Assembly: GCF_000819865.1 (NCBI RefSeq)
Contig: NZ_CDDF01000011.1
Coordinates: forward strand, 116,566-180,565
Origin: Aeromonas eucrenophila
Lineage (GTDB): Bacteria; Pseudomonadota; Gammaproteobacteria; Enterobacterales; Aeromonadaceae
Direction: 5' to 3'
Length of the DNA: 64,000 nucleotides
Positions 36,718-46,554 of this stretch are shown here, piece after piece (the first letter of the stretch is position 1; every line of letters starts with the position of its first letter). Position numbers and translations under genes: made by a program. The notes beneath the pieces were generated by a model. It was not told where the DNA came from. It worked only from the letters and a program-made list of their open reading frames with translations, and made no database searches.

Positions 36718-37941
36718 ATGGATACCCTGCTTGAGCGTTTTCTGCGTTACGTGACTTTTCATACCCGCTCCGATGCGACCAATCCCGCCTGCCCCAGCAG
36801 CGAGGGACAGCTCGTCTTCTCCCGCGCCCTGCAGGAGGAGCTGACACGGCTTGGCTTGAGTCAGGTGACCCTGGACGAGCACGGCTACCTCACCGCCTGT
36901 CTGCCGGGCAACCAGCCGGACGCGCCGGCCATCGGCTTGATTGCCCATATGGACACCGCCGACTACGAGGCCGAGCAGGTAGTGCCGCAGATCATCGAGC
37001 GCTATCAGGGGGGAGACATCTGCCTCGGCAAGGGGGACGAGGTGCTGGCCATCCGCCAGTATCGTTGCCTGAAGAACTATCTCGGCCAGGATCTCATCAC
37101 CACCGACGGCACCACCCTGCTCGGCGCCGATGACAAGGCGGGCATCGCCGAGATCCTGACCGCCGTCGAGCAGTTGCTGGCCCATCCCGAGATCCCCCGT
37201 GGCGATCTCTGGCTCGGTTTCACCCCGGACGAGGAGATTGGCCGCGGCGCCGACTTATTCCCGCTGGACAGATTCCCCGCCAAGTGGGCCTACACCGTCG
37301 ATGGCGGTGAGCTCGGCGAGCTCGAATACGAGAACTTCAACGCCGCCAGCGCCACCGTGCGTTTTATCGGCAACAACGTGCACCCCGGCACCGCCAAGGG
37401 GGGCATGATCAACAGCCAGACCCTGGCCGCCCGCTTCCATGCGGACATGCCAACCGAGCAGACCCCGGAGTGCACTGAAGGCTACGAGGGCTTCTTCCAC
37501 CTGGCCCAGATGAGCGGCACAGTAGAGCAGAGCGAGCTGCACTACATCATCCGTGACTTCGACGAGGACAGCTTCGCCGCCCGCAAGGCCCAGCTCAAGG
37601 AGCGGGTCGCGTCATTGAAGCTGGACAATCCCAAGGCGCGCATCGAGCTGGAGATCAGGGACAGCTACCGCAACATGCGCAGCCAGATAGAGCCGCACAT
37701 GCACATAGTGGAGCTGGCCAAGGCCGCCATGGTGGCCGCCGACGTGGTACCGAAGATCAAGCCCATTCGCGGCGGCACTGACGGTGCCCGCCTCTCCTTT
37801 ATGGGGCTGCCTTGCCCGAACCTGTTCACCGGTGGCCACAACTTCCACGGCAAACACGAGTTCATCCCGCTGCAATCCATGGAAAAGGCAGTCGCCACCC
37901 TGGTGGAGCTGGTGCGACTGACCTCGGCCTACCGGGCGTAA
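36718..37941 (+). CDS. pepT: Peptidase T (tripeptide aminopeptidase)
   Basis: 407 residues; E. coli PepT is 408. Removes the N-terminal residue from tripeptides in the cytoplasm. Dizinc M20 ligands are visible: H77 and D79 (LIAHMDTAD), D in LLGADDKAG, EE in TPDEEIGRGAD, and H in GGHNFHGKHEF. VDGGELGELEYENFNAA belongs to the lid domain. CGAGG lies 7 bases before the ATG at 36718. Confidence 0.97.
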   Translation: MDTLLERFLRYVTFHTRSDATNPACPSSEGQLVFSRALQEELTRLGLSQVTLDEHGYLTACLPGNQPDAPAIGLIAHMDTADYEAEQVVPQIIERYQGGDICLGKGDEVLAIRQYRCLKNYLGQDLITTDGTTLLGADDKAGIAEILTAVEQLLAHPEIPRGDLWLGFTPDEEIGRGADLFPLDRFPAKWAYTVDGGELGELEYENFNAASATVRFIGNNVHPGTAKGGMINSQTLAARFHADMPTEQTPECTEGYEGFFHLAQMSGTVEQSELHYIIRDFDEDSFAARKAQLKERVASLKLDNPKARIELEIRDSYRNMRSQIEPHMHIVELAKAAMVAADVVPKIKPIRGGTDGARLSFMGLPCPNLFTGGHNFHGKHEFIPLQSMEKAVATLVELVRLTSAYRA

Positions 37942-38142
37942 CGGCGCCGCCCTGAGCTGTGCGAGCCGGGGAGCGGGCCGTTCATGGACTTTGGCAGAGT
38001 CCCCGCGTTCCACCACGGCATCGACGGCCTGGTGTGGGTGGAGGTAGGCCGTATCAAGCCCACAAGCGGGCATGAGACCTCAATCAGTAGCAGGTCATGC
38101 CATAGCTGTTCAAGTTGACAGTCAGACTGACTGCCAACAAGC

Positions 38143-38167
38143 AAAAGGGAGGCATGGCCTCCCTTTT
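38143..38167. terminator. Bidirectional terminator between pepT and the SelW-like gene
   Basis: A perfect 11-bp stem (aaaagggaggc / gcctccctttt) with loop atg between the converging genes. Confidence 0.9.
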
Positions 38168-38187
38168 ATCCGTTCGAGCACCCTGGA

Positions 38188-38499
38188 TCACTCTGTGGCA
38201 GGCTTCCTGTCCGCGTGCCCGAGGTCCCGCTCCGGGGCTATGATGTCGCGCACCCGTTGCTTGATCTCTTTCGCCTCGGGGAAGCCCTCGTCGGCCACCC
38301 TGTCCCACACCTGCACGCCGTTTACCAGGATCTTGAACTCCCCCTTGCTGGCGGGCACCAGCGCCACCTCGCCCAAGTCGCTATCGAAGGTGGAGAGCAG
38401 CTCCTGGGCCAGCCAGGCGGCCCGCAGCATCCAGCGGCAGAGGGTGCAGTAGCGGATCTCGATGCGGGGCTTGCCGACGGGGGTTAACTGTTCAGTCAT
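38188..38499 (-). CDS. SelT/SelW/SelH-family thioredoxin-like protein
   Basis: 103 residues with the redox motif CTLC (IEIRYCTLCRWMLRAAWLAQELLS) at about residues 18-21, where eukaryotic relatives have CxxU. GEFKILVNGVQVWDRVADEGFPEAKEIKQRVRD completes the family pattern. The biochemical role in bacteria is not established. It lies 76 bases after the SAHH-like gene on the same strand. Confidence 0.9.
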   Translation of the reverse strand: MTEQLTPVGKPRIEIRYCTLCRWMLRAAWLAQELLSTFDSDLGEVALVPASKGEFKILVNGVQVWDRVADEGFPEAKEIKQRVRDIIAPERDLGHADRKPATE

Positions 38500-38575
38500 G
38501 GGATACTCCGTAAAAAGGATTCAGCGGACGATGCAAGCCCGCGACACCGGTGCAAAGAGGACGGGGCTGGCCCCT

Positions 38576-39697
38576 TTATTGGATGACCCCGTGAAAGTCC
38601 GCGAGCCAATGACGCGCTATGGTCTGCATGGTGGCCTGGGGCAGCTCGAACAAGCCGGGGATCGGGGCCTGACGTGCAAGCTGATGCACCCCCTCGATGA
38701 TCTCCGCCAACACCAGATAGACATACTCGCCGATGACGGCGCCGTGGACGAAGTTGACGGCCTCCCCCCGGTTGAGCAGGAAGATGGTGCTGCCATCCGG
38801 GCGGGTAAGCGCCAGCACATGGGGGCACACCTCCTCGCTCGGCCAGGAGAGCTGGGAGAGACAGAACGCAAACTCGTCGTCGGCCGAGGTGACCGAGGCC
38901 AGCATGGCGCCGGGGCGCAGCGCCTGCAGATCCGCGAGACCCAGCGAACCGTTGCCGGTGGAGCAGATCACCAGCTCGGCCCGGCCGAGCGCCTCCTCCT
39001 TGCCCACCAGCTTGAAGCCGTGGGACAGCGCCTCCACCTGGCGCAGGGCATCCGTCTCCACCAGCTCCAGATGCAGGTTGCGGCAACGCAGCTCGCGGGC
39101 GATGCTGCGCCCCACCTTGCCATAGCCAAACAGGGCGGCCTGACAGACGTTGAAGGTGCGATTGAGGGTGCGCGCCAAAGATTCCGCGGAGTAGACCACG
39201 CTCAGGCCAATCTGGATATCCTCGGCCTGCTTGAGCGGGCTGCGCGCCACCGAGATGACGGGGGCGGCCAGCACCTCCTGCTCGTAGCGCTGATGACCGT
39301 TTTCGGTCATCTCCACCACCCCGATGAAGCGCTCGCCGAAGTGTTCGCAGAGGATGGCCTGGGTCCTGGCAAAATAACCGCCGATGTCCAGGATGATGAG
39401 CCGCTCATGGGCCTCCACCAGTGGCGCTATCTGGGCGATCACCTCTGCAGGGTCGTTGCTCCAGTGACGGTCGAGGGGCAATACGGGGTAGTGCTGCTGG
39501 GCCCAGGTCAGGGTCGGCCCGTGCACCGACTTGGGTTTGGGCAAGATGGCGCCCACCCGTCCGATCCGGGATAGCGCCTGGATAAAATAGGGCCTGTCGG
39601 GGAGCAGATGGGTGACCAGCAGGATACAGAGGCCCTCGAGGCGCGCCTGCTCGATAAAATGGCGAAAAAACAGATGCTCAGATCCTTGACTGCGCAA
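38576..39697 (-). CDS. S-adenosylhomocysteine-hydrolase-like NAD-binding protein, unknown substrate
   Basis: 373 residues. The Rossmann region ALFGYGKVGRSIARELRCRNLHLELVETDALRQVEA, the later ICSTGNGSLGLADLQALRPGAMLASV, and the earlier IGVVEMTENGHQRYEQ resemble the NAD and substrate regions of S-adenosylhomocysteine hydrolase. The protein is shorter than SahH, and its N-terminal segment (LLPDRPYFIQALSRIGRVGAILPKPKS) is divergent, so it is probably not a standard SahH. It starts at TTG with AAGGAGG 7 bases upstream, a strong combination. A large hairpin lies just upstream. Confidence 0.75.
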   Translation of the reverse strand: MRSQGSEHLFFRHFIEQARLEGLCILLVTHLLPDRPYFIQALSRIGRVGAILPKPKSVHGPTLTWAQQHYPVLPLDRHWSNDPAEVIAQIAPLVEAHERLIILDIGGYFARTQAILCEHFGERFIGVVEMTENGHQRYEQEVLAAPVISVARSPLKQAEDIQIGLSVVYSAESLARTLNRTFNVCQAALFGYGKVGRSIARELRCRNLHLELVETDALRQVEALSHGFKLVGKEEALGRAELVICSTGNGSLGLADLQALRPGAMLASVTSADDEFAFCLSQLSWPSEEVCPHVLALTRPDGSTIFLLNRGEAVNFVHGAVIGEYVYLVLAEIIEGVHQLARQAPIPGLFELPQATMQTIARHWLADFHGVIQ

Positions 39698-39731
39698 CTG
39701 TGCGCCTCCTTAGTGTGCCGCAAGTATGCAG

Positions 39732-39766
39732 GCAGACAGAACCCGGCATGGCCGGGTTCTGTCTGC
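39732..39766. terminator. Perfect 16-bp hairpin upstream of the SAHH-like gene
   Basis: gcagacagaacccggc / gccgggttctgtctgc with loop atg. There is no T tract on either strand. It lies between the stop of the membrane-protein gene (39890) and the TTG start (39697), so it may be a terminator for the former or a leader structure for the latter. Confidence 0.6.
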
Positions 39767-39770
39767 GTCC

Positions 39771-39801
39771 AGATAAAAAATTAACAAAATCATTTTTATC
39801 T
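39771..39801. promoter_or_regulatory. Inverted repeat agataaaaa-N13-tttttatct
   Basis: 9-bp arms (39771-39779 and 39793-39801) separated by 13 bases in an AT-rich patch upstream of the SAHH-like gene. Possible operator or part of a promoter; the regulator is unknown. Confidence 0.4.
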
Positions 39802-39889
39802 GAAACCACAATAACGCTCAATCTTTATCTGCACAGACTATGACTAAGCATGCAAATATAAACGTAATCGCCTGTTTTTCATGCAAAAA

Positions 39890-40627
39890 TCAGTACAGTG
39901 AGGCCTCAGGCCAGACCCACCACAGACTCAGACCGGCACCGATGCCCGCCACCAGGGTCAGCGCAATCCAGCGCTGGATCCAGGGCTTGTTGCGCAAGGC
40001 CCATTCCAGCAGCGGCAGCAGCCAGACCGGCAGCAGCACGACGAGCGGCACCTCCACGTATTGCCAGGCCAGCATCTGCACGAAGGCGAGCGCCAAGCCC
40101 AGTGCCGCCGGTGCCACCTTAACCCCGGCGAAGGCCGCGAGCAGGGCACGGAAGCCGGCAAACGCCGCCAGGGCCCCCGCCAACTGGGCGATGAGCAGAC
40201 TGCCATCGATGCCGATGACCAGCGCCAGCCAGATGAAGCCGAGCGCAAAGCCGAGCCCCTCCTGGCTGTCGGTGCGCAGCTGCGCCCAACCGAACCAGGC
40301 GATGGCGGGCAGCAGCGCCAGCCAGATGCGTGAGTCCAGGGCGAGCACCGAGGCCAGCCCCAGCCACCACACCAGGGCCGCGAGCGCGGCGAACAGCGCG
40401 ACGGCGGCCCGCTTGTCCTCTACCTGAGCCGCCACGGCGGGCACCAGCAGGGTCAGCGGCAGCCATTGCCACGCCTTGACCGGCAGGCCATAGACGCCGC
40501 CGAGCAGACAGCCCACCAGCCAGATGGCCAGCGCCCCCCACAGATACCCCAGCCTCGGCCAGCGCCATGACAGCAAAGCGGCCCCCAAGGGAGCCGCCAG
40601 GGTTTGCAACAGGAGTGCTGCGCCCAT
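39890..40627 (-). CDS. Integral membrane protein, unknown
   Basis: 245 residues, almost entirely hydrophobic with seven to nine predicted membrane segments (for example LGYLWGALAIWLVGCLLGGVYGL, and PLVVLLPVWLLPLLEWAL near the C terminus). It is rich in alanine, leucine and tryptophan. No family recognised. Its ATG overlaps the stop of the YceI gene (TAATG), so translation is coupled; a joint role with YceI in the envelope is plausible but unproven. Confidence 0.75.
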   Translation of the reverse strand: MGAALLLQTLAAPLGAALLSWRWPRLGYLWGALAIWLVGCLLGGVYGLPVKAWQWLPLTLLVPAVAAQVEDKRAAVALFAALAALVWWLGLASVLALDSRIWLALLPAIAWFGWAQLRTDSQEGLGFALGFIWLALVIGIDGSLLIAQLAGALAAFAGFRALLAAFAGVKVAPAALGLALAFVQMLAWQYVEVPLVVLLPVWLLPLLEWALRNKPWIQRWIALTLVAGIGAGLSLWWVWPEASLY

Positions 40628-41196
40628 TACTTGCGCACGCCTTCGACGAACAGGTTGATGGTCAGCTCATCGGTGATATTCGGCACCATGAAGTTCACCC
40701 CAAAGTCGCTGCGCTTGAGAATGGTGGTGGCGTTGAAGCCGTTGCGGTAGCCGCCCCAGGGATCCTTGCCTTCACCGATGTGCACCAGCTCGAAGGACAC
40801 CGGCTTGGTGACGCCGTGCAGGGTCAGGTTGCCCTTGAGCACGCCCTTGTCCTTGGTGCCCTCATAGCCGGTGCTGACGAAGGTCACCTTGGGGTACTGC
40901 TTCACGTCCAGGAAGTCCGGGCTGCGCAGATGCTTGTCACGGGGCTCGTGGTTGGAGTCCACGCTGGCGGCATCGATCTCGAAGCTCGCCTTGGCCGTGG
41001 CCGGGTTGGCTTCGTCCATGCTGAAGGTGCCAGTGAAGGTGTTGAAACGACCCACCACCTCGGAGAAGCCGAGGTGGCCCACCTTGAACTGGACAGTGGT
41101 GTGCGCCGGATCGACGTCGTAATCGGCCGCCATCAGGGGAGCCGCCATAAACAGGCAGGAGGCCAACAGGGTTTTGGTCATCTTCATCGCGCTCAT
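40627..41196 (-). CDS. YceI-family periplasmic lipid-binding-like protein
   Basis: 189 residues. Signal peptide (MTKTLLASCLFMAAPLMAAD), then the YceI beta-barrel: YDVDPAHTTVQFKVGHLGFSEVVGRFNTFTGTFSMDE, DKHLRSPDFLDVKQYPKVTF, LTLHGVTKPVSFEL, ILKRSDFGVNF. The family binds isoprenoid or polyprenyl-type lipids. The start at 41196 was chosen because AAGGA lies 7 bases upstream. It heads a two-gene operon and diverges from a LysR gene. Confidence 0.93.
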   Translation of the reverse strand: MSAMKMTKTLLASCLFMAAPLMAADYDVDPAHTTVQFKVGHLGFSEVVGRFNTFTGTFSMDEANPATAKASFEIDAASVDSNHEPRDKHLRSPDFLDVKQYPKVTFVSTGYEGTKDKGVLKGNLTLHGVTKPVSFELVHIGEGKDPWGGYRNGFNATTILKRSDFGVNFMVPNITDELTINLFVEGVRK

Positions 41197-41329
41197 TCCA
41201 TTTTCCTTCATTTATTCATTGAGAAGCCATAACTGTAGACAGGATGTTAACCTCACGAGTGGTGATAGATAATTACCGTTATATTAAAATGATTATCATC
41301 TGACAGTAGAAAGTGAGGAGAGGAATGTA

Positions 41330-42232
41330 ATGGATCAGATAGCCGCCATGCGCACCTTCATCAAGGTGGTGGAGTGTCAAAGCTTCACCAAGGCCGCCCA
41401 TCAGCTCGGCATCTCGGTCGCCATGACCTCCAAGCTGATGCAGCAGCTCGAGGAGTCCCTGTCGACCCGGCTGCTGTCGCGCACCACCCGCCAGGTCAAC
41501 CCGACCGAGGCGGGCCAGTTCTACTACCAGCGCTCCCAGGCGCTGCTCGCCGAGCTGGAGGAGACCCACAGCCAGCTCACCCGCAACAACCAGCAACCTC
41601 AGGGCACCCTCAAGCTGTCGGTGCCCATGGACTTTGGCTACCTGCACCTCTCCCCCGCCCTGCCGCTGTTTCGCGAGCGCTTCCCCGAGCTCAAGCTGGA
41701 GATCGAATACAGCGATCGGCGGGTGGCACTGGTGGAAGAGGGCTTCGATCTGGCGCTGCGCATCGGCAACCTGCCGGACTCCTCCCTGGTGGCCAAGCCG
41801 CTGGCCATGATGAAGCTGGTGGTGTGTGCCAGCCCCACCTATCTGGCCCGCCGGGGCAGCCCCAAGACGCCTGAGGATCTCAAGCAGCACGACTGCCTCA
41901 TCTACACCCTGACCCAGCCGGACTGGGTGTTCAAACGGGATGGGGAGCAGCTGAGCGTGCGCCCGCAAGGGCCGCTGCGTGCCAACAACGGGGTGGCCCT
42001 GACCCGGGCCGCCTGCGACCATCAGGGCATCATATTGCAGCCCACCTTTATCGTCGGGGACGCGCTGCGCTCCGGGGCCCTGGTGCCGCTGTTACCGGAA
42101 TGGGAGAAGGGGCAGGTGGGGCTCTATGCGCTCTACCCGCACCGCCGCTTCGTCTCGGCCAAGGTGCGCTGCTTCATCGAGTTCGTGCAGGAGCGCTACC
42201 TCGCCCCTCATTACTGGGATCGAGAGGTCTGA
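41330..42232 (+). CDS. LysR-family transcriptional regulator
   Basis: 300 residues. HTH: MRTFIKVVECQSFTKAAHQLGISVAMTSKLMQQLEESLSTRLLSRTTRQ. The effector domain matches the large subgroup with FDLALRIGNLPDSSLVAKPL and VVCASPTYLARRG. It diverges from yceI with 133 bases between starts and probably controls it. That region contains AT-rich inverted-repeat-like elements (gataattaccgttata; aaaatgattatcatc). GAGGAGAGGAATG precedes the start. Confidence 0.9.
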   Translation: MDQIAAMRTFIKVVECQSFTKAAHQLGISVAMTSKLMQQLEESLSTRLLSRTTRQVNPTEAGQFYYQRSQALLAELEETHSQLTRNNQQPQGTLKLSVPMDFGYLHLSPALPLFRERFPELKLEIEYSDRRVALVEEGFDLALRIGNLPDSSLVAKPLAMMKLVVCASPTYLARRGSPKTPEDLKQHDCLIYTLTQPDWVFKRDGEQLSVRPQGPLRANNGVALTRAACDHQGIILQPTFIVGDALRSGALVPLLPEWEKGQVGLYALYPHRRFVSAKVRCFIEFVQERYLAPHYWDREV

Positions 42233-42295
42233 CAGGCCAGATTGCGGCGATTAGATGAAAGGGCCCCACTCCCCTATGATGGGCGGGGCAGATGC

Positions 42296-42730
42296 TCAGA
42301 GCTTGGCTTGGGGGTCCGTCTGGGAGGGCGTCTCGGGCCGTGGCAGTTCGGCCACCAGCAGCAGTTCGGTCATCGTCAGCTGCCAGCGTGGCAGGCGCCG
42401 CCGCAGGGTGGCGAGCTGCGCCTCACTCAGGGCGTAGGGCAGCATGATGTGCAGGCAGTGGCAGTCCAGCATGGCTGCCAGTTGCAGCGTCAGGGTGAGG
42501 TTGGCCTCCTCGGTCTTGTGCTTGTTGATGCGCTTGCCGAGCTCCTGGCGAAAATGGGTCTCGGGATCCTGGGTCATCGCCTGCCAGCCATAGCCAAACA
42601 GCGGGATCAGGGTGCTGACGATGCCAAGGGCGGTCAGCGGCCGCTTGGGGGGGTGATAGAGGGCGTTGAGATCCAGCAGGACAGGGCTTTGATGGGGCTC
42701 ACGACTACCGGATAAAATAGCATTACTCAT
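42296..42730 (-). CDS. Hypothetical protein, 144 residues
   Basis: No family recognised. There is a single moderately hydrophobic stretch ([16 protein letters not shown], about residues 34-50), then a soluble part with [38 protein letters not shown]. The N terminus is polar. It lies between the LysR gene and the divergent fhs, 66 bases from the fhs start, and codon use matches its neighbours. Confidence 0.6.
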   Translation of the reverse strand: MSNAILSGSREPHQSPVLLDLNALYHPPKRPLTALGIVSTLIPLFGYGWQAMTQDPETHFRQELGKRINKHKTEEANLTLTLQLAAMLDCHCLHIMLPYALSEAQLATLRRRLPRWQLTMTELLLVAELPRPETPSQTDPQAKL

Positions 42731-42796
42731 TGGATAACCTTGTTGATTCCTCTAGACTTCGCCGCAGTTTTAACCAGACATGCCAACGAGGTGCTG

Positions 42797-44527
42797 ATGC
42801 TAAGCGATATCGAGATCTCCCGCCAGTCCCCCCGCCTGCACATCGACGAACTGGCCCGGCGCCTTCGCATCCCGGCCGCCCTGCTCAGCCCCCGTGGCCA
42901 TCACAAGGGCAAACTCAGCCTGGCGCTGCTCAAGGAACCGCCGCAGAAGCGCGGCAAGCTGGTGCTGGTGAGCGCCATCACCCCCACCCCGCTCGGCGAG
43001 GGCAAGACGGTCACCACCCTCGGGCTCTCCATGGGGCTCAACCACATAGGCCAGTCCAGCATCGCCACCATACGCCAGCCGAGCCTGGGGCCCGTGTTCG
43101 GGGTCAAGGGAGGCGCCGCCGGGGGCGGTCACGCCCAGGTGGTGCCGATGGAGGAGATGAACCTGCACCTGACCGGGGACTTCCACGCCCTCAGCGCCGC
43201 CCACAACCTGGCCGCCGCGGCGCTGGATGCCCGCCTGTTCCACGAGCATAAACTCGGCGATCAGTTCAGCGCCAGGACAGGCCTGCCGCGCCTCGACATA
43301 GACCCGGCCAACATCCTCTGGCCACGCACCCTCGACATCAACGACCGCGCCCTGCGCCACCTCAGTATCGGCCAGGGTGGCCCGAGCGACGGGGTAGAGC
43401 GCCAAGATCGCTTCGTCATCACCGCCGCCTCCGAGCTGATGGCCATACTGGCGCTGGCAAGCGATCTCAGAGATCTGCGCGAGCGCATCGGCCGCATCCA
43501 GCTCGCGCTGGATCTGCACGGCCAGCCCATCACCGCCGAACAGCTCGAAGTGGCGGGCGCCATGACGGTGCTGCTCAAAGACGCGCTGCAGCCGACCCTG
43601 ATGCAGACCACGGAGCAGACCCCGGTGCTGGTCCACGCCGGCCCCTTCGCCAACATCGCCCACGGCAACTCCTCGGTCATCGCCGATCGCATGGCGCTCG
43701 GCCTCACAGACTATGTGGTGACCGAGGCGGGCTTTGGCTCCGACATGGGGCTGGAGAAGTTCTTCAACATCAAGCACCGCCAGTCCGGCATCACCCCCTC
43801 CTGCGTGGTGCTGGTGGCCACTGTGCGCAGCCTCAAGGCCAACAGCGGCCTGCTCGACATTCGCCCCGGCCAGCCCTTGCCCCCGAGCCTCGGGGAAGAA
43901 GATCTGCCGACCCTGCGCCAGGGCTGCGCCAACCTCGCCTGGCACATCAAGAACGCCCGCCGCTACGGGGTGCCCGTGGTGGTGGCCATCAACCGCTTCC
44001 CAAGTGACAGTCAGGCCGAGCTGACCCTGCTGGCGGACGAGGCGCGCCGCGCCGGTGCCTGCGGCGTCGCCCTCTCGGAGGCCTTCACCCAAGGGGGCGC
44101 CGGGGCAAGCGAGCTGGCTCGCGCCGTGGTCGAAGCCTGTGGGCAACCGAGCGAGATCAAGCTGCTCTACCCGGACGCCATCAGCCTGACAGCCAAGCTC
44201 GCCACCCTGGTGGAGTGCGGCTATGGCGGCCGCGGCGTCCTGCTCTCAGACAAGGCCAAGGGCCAGCTCGCGGCGCTCGCCAAGGCGGGCTGGGATCACC
44301 TGCCCATCTGCGTGGCCAAGACCCCGCTGTCGCTGAGCCACGATCCCGCCCTCAAGGGGGTGCCTACGGATTTCGAGGTGCCCATCGAGGAGGTGAGGCT
44401 GTGCGCCGGCGCCGGCTTCGTCTACGCCCTGGCGGGCCCCATCATGACCATGCCGGGCCTTGGCAGTCTGCCCGCCTACCGTCATATCGATATCGATGAC
44501 GACGGCGAGATTATCGGACTGAGCTGA
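42797..44527 (+). CDS. fhs: Formate-tetrahydrofolate ligase
   Basis: 576 residues. Makes 10-formyltetrahydrofolate from formate, THF and [24 protein letters not shown] is the P-loop, followed by [39 protein letters not shown], a hallmark of the family, and [20 protein letters not shown]. Slightly longer at the N terminus than many homologues; the start at 42797 has CGAGG 5 bases upstream. It gives formate-dependent one-carbon supply. A terminator follows. Confidence 0.97.
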   Translation: MLSDIEISRQSPRLHIDELARRLRIPAALLSPRGHHKGKLSLALLKEPPQKRGKLVLVSAITPTPLGEGKTVTTLGLSMGLNHIGQSSIATIRQPSLGPVFGVKGGAAGGGHAQVVPMEEMNLHLTGDFHALSAAHNLAAAALDARLFHEHKLGDQFSARTGLPRLDIDPANILWPRTLDINDRALRHLSIGQGGPSDGVERQDRFVITAASELMAILALASDLRDLRERIGRIQLALDLHGQPITAEQLEVAGAMTVLLKDALQPTLMQTTEQTPVLVHAGPFANIAHGNSSVIADRMALGLTDYVVTEAGFGSDMGLEKFFNIKHRQSGITPSCVVLVATVRSLKANSGLLDIRPGQPLPPSLGEEDLPTLRQGCANLAWHIKNARRYGVPVVVAINRFPSDSQAELTLLADEARRAGACGVALSEAFTQGGAGASELARAVVEACGQPSEIKLLYPDAISLTAKLATLVECGYGGRGVLLSDKAKGQLAALAKAGWDHLPICVAKTPLSLSHDPALKGVPTDFEVPIEEVRLCAGAGFVYALAGPIMTMPGLGSLPAYRHIDIDDDGEIIGLS

Positions 44528-44550
44528 GCAGCAAACCCGCCAGAAACGAC

Positions 44551-44577
44551 AAGGCCCCGCCAATGGACGGGGCCTTC
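44551..44577. terminator. Terminator between fhs and the chemotaxis receptor
   Basis: A 9-bp stem (aaggccccg / cggggcctt) with a 9-base loop between the converging genes. Confidence 0.75.
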
Positions 44578-44603
44578 TGCTATCTGCAACGCAACGATGC
44601 GAC

Positions 44604-46253
44604 TTAGAGCGTAAAGCGCTGGGTCATATGGTGCAGCGAGGTCGCCAGCTTGCTCAGCTCGATGCAGGCCTGGGCGGTCTGCTGGGCGCCCTGCGCATTC
44701 TCGTCCGCGGCGTTGTGAATGTTGACTATGCTGCGGTTGAGCTCCTCGGTCACCGCGTTCTGCTCCTCGGTGGCGGTGGCGATCAGGGTATTCATGTCGC
44801 TGATCTGGGTGACGGCACCGTTGATGCTGTCGATGCTGTTGCCCGCCTCCCGCGCCAACCCGACGCTGTTTTGCATCTGCTGGCGGCTCAGTTGCATGGC
44901 GCTGCCCGCCTCGGCGGTGCGCTCCTGCAGCACCTCGATCATCTTGCTGATCTCGGCGGTGGAGTTCTGGGTGCGCTGGGCCAGTGAACGCACCTCGTCG
45001 GCGACGACCGCGAAACCACGGCCCTGCTCACCGGCGCGCGCCGCCTCGATGGCCGCGTTGAGCGCCAGCAGATTGGTCTGCTCGGCGATGCCGCGAATAA
45101 CGTCAAGCACCATGCTGATGTTGGTGCTGTCCTGCTCCAGCTGCTGCACCACGCCACCCGCCTGCTCGATCTGCTGGGACACCTGCTCGATGCTGGTGAT
45201 GGCGCGACCCACCACCTTGTGCCCCTCGCTCGAGGTGTGGGAGGCGGCCTTGGCGGCGCTCATGGCGTCCGTGGTGTTGCGGGCCACCTCATTGACGGTG
45301 GACTGCATCTCGTTCATGGCGGTGGCCACCTGGGAGACCTCGCTCTGCTGGCTGGCCATGCCCTTGGCGGACTGCTCGGAGATGGCGCTCACCTCCTCCA
45401 CCGCGCTGCTGAGCTGGCTCACCGAGCCCGCTATCTCGCTCACCAGATCCGCCAGGGAGCCCTGCATGCGATCGATGGCGGTGCCGAGCTGGCCCAGTTC
45501 GTCGCGCTTGAAGCGGTTGCCCCGGATCCACTCCTGCAGCTCGCCCTTGCCGAGATCGCCGCTGGCGATGCGCTGGGTCTGGCGAGCCAGCATCACCAAG
45601 GGATCCCGGATCTGACGGGTCAGCACGGTGGAGAGCACGGCCACCAGCCCCAGTCCCAACAGCAGGGAGATGATGATGCTCAGCTTGGCGCTGTCAAAGG
45701 CGGCCACCACGGCGGCACGGGAGTTGATGGAATAGCCGTGGTTGATCTGGATGAGATCCGCCACCGACTTGGCTAGGCCGGTGTAGAGGGTGATCCCCTC
45801 CGTCATGAACAGGCGCTGGGCCTCGGCCATCTGATCCGAGTCTTGCATCTGTCTGATGCGCTGGTGCAGGGCGACGTATTTCCCCCAATCCACCTTGACG
45901 GTGTCGAAGGTACGGCGCTCCTCCACGTCCTCCGCCCAGATGGTGGCGTCGTGGGCCGCTATCTGGCGCTCGGCCTCGCGCAGGCTCTGCTCGCTGGCAT
46001 CGCGGTAATGGGCTTTCTGTTGGGGATCGTCCGCCACCAGGAACACATCCAGCTCATAGCGGCGCAGGGCATTGATGGTCTCACCCAGGGTGCTGGTGCG
46101 AACGACGGCAGGCAAGATGCTGTCGGTGAAGCCGGTGGCGGCCCGGTTCATGTTGCCAAACTGCAGCAGCGAGAAGCCGCCGATAAAGGCCATCATCAGG
46201 CCGAGCACCGCAAAGCCTGCGGTGAGTTTCTTACCTATGGTCATGGTATTCAT
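44604..46253 (-). CDS. Methyl-accepting chemotaxis protein
   Basis: 549 residues. TM1 is at about residues 13-31. A four-helix-bundle-type periplasmic sensor follows (about 35-190; [25 protein letters not shown]). TM2 is at about 194-212, then a HAMP domain ([25 protein letters not shown]) and the signalling domain with the conserved hairpin tip [26 protein letters not shown]. The ligand is unknown. The start at 46253 was chosen for GCAGGA 6 bases upstream and TM1 placement. Confidence 0.95.
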   Translation of the reverse strand: MNTMTIGKKLTAGFAVLGLMMAFIGGFSLLQFGNMNRAATGFTDSILPAVVRTSTLGETINALRRYELDVFLVADDPQQKAHYRDASEQSLREAERQIAAHDATIWAEDVEERRTFDTVKVDWGKYVALHQRIRQMQDSDQMAEAQRLFMTEGITLYTGLAKSVADLIQINHGYSINSRAAVVAAFDSAKLSIIISLLLGLGLVAVLSTVLTRQIRDPLVMLARQTQRIASGDLGKGELQEWIRGNRFKRDELGQLGTAIDRMQGSLADLVSEIAGSVSQLSSAVEEVSAISEQSAKGMASQQSEVSQVATAMNEMQSTVNEVARNTTDAMSAAKAASHTSSEGHKVVGRAITSIEQVSQQIEQAGGVVQQLEQDSTNISMVLDVIRGIAEQTNLLALNAAIEAARAGEQGRGFAVVADEVRSLAQRTQNSTAEISKMIEVLQERTAEAGSAMQLSRQQMQNSVGLAREAGNSIDSINGAVTQISDMNTLIATATEEQNAVTEELNRSIVNIHNAADENAQGAQQTAQACIELSKLATSLHHMTQRFTL

Positions 46254-46554
46254 GGCATGTCCTGCAATGGGTGAGCGAGTGGTATTCGTCTGTGCTGTGC
46301 CTTCCTGGCACGGGGCACCATAGCTGCCATCCATTGCAGTATTTCAAGCCTCCCGGGCACCACGCCCTGTGAGTCCCGGCCCGTCACATCAGGGCCATAG
46401 AGCCGATGCCGGATCCCAGATGGACACCAAAGGACCATGGGCCGGCATGAAGAGCTGTATCGGCCAGTGCAGTCACGGCTTTAACACTTTTCTGAGGAAA
46501 TCTTGAGGGGGCAGTACGGGGATAAACGGCGGGGGCATGGGCGCCCCCCCGTTG
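46254..46554. other. 301-base gap between folE and the MCP gene
   Basis: A G/C-rich imperfect hairpin near 46524-46553 (aacggcggggg / gccccccc) follows the folE stop and may be its terminator. The rest should hold the MCP promoter. No gene seen. Confidence 0.45.

Noticed and set aside
41280-41300. Fur box between yceI and the LysR gene
   Set aside because: atgattatcatc resembles part of a Fur site, but the second half is poor and no iron gene is adjacent.
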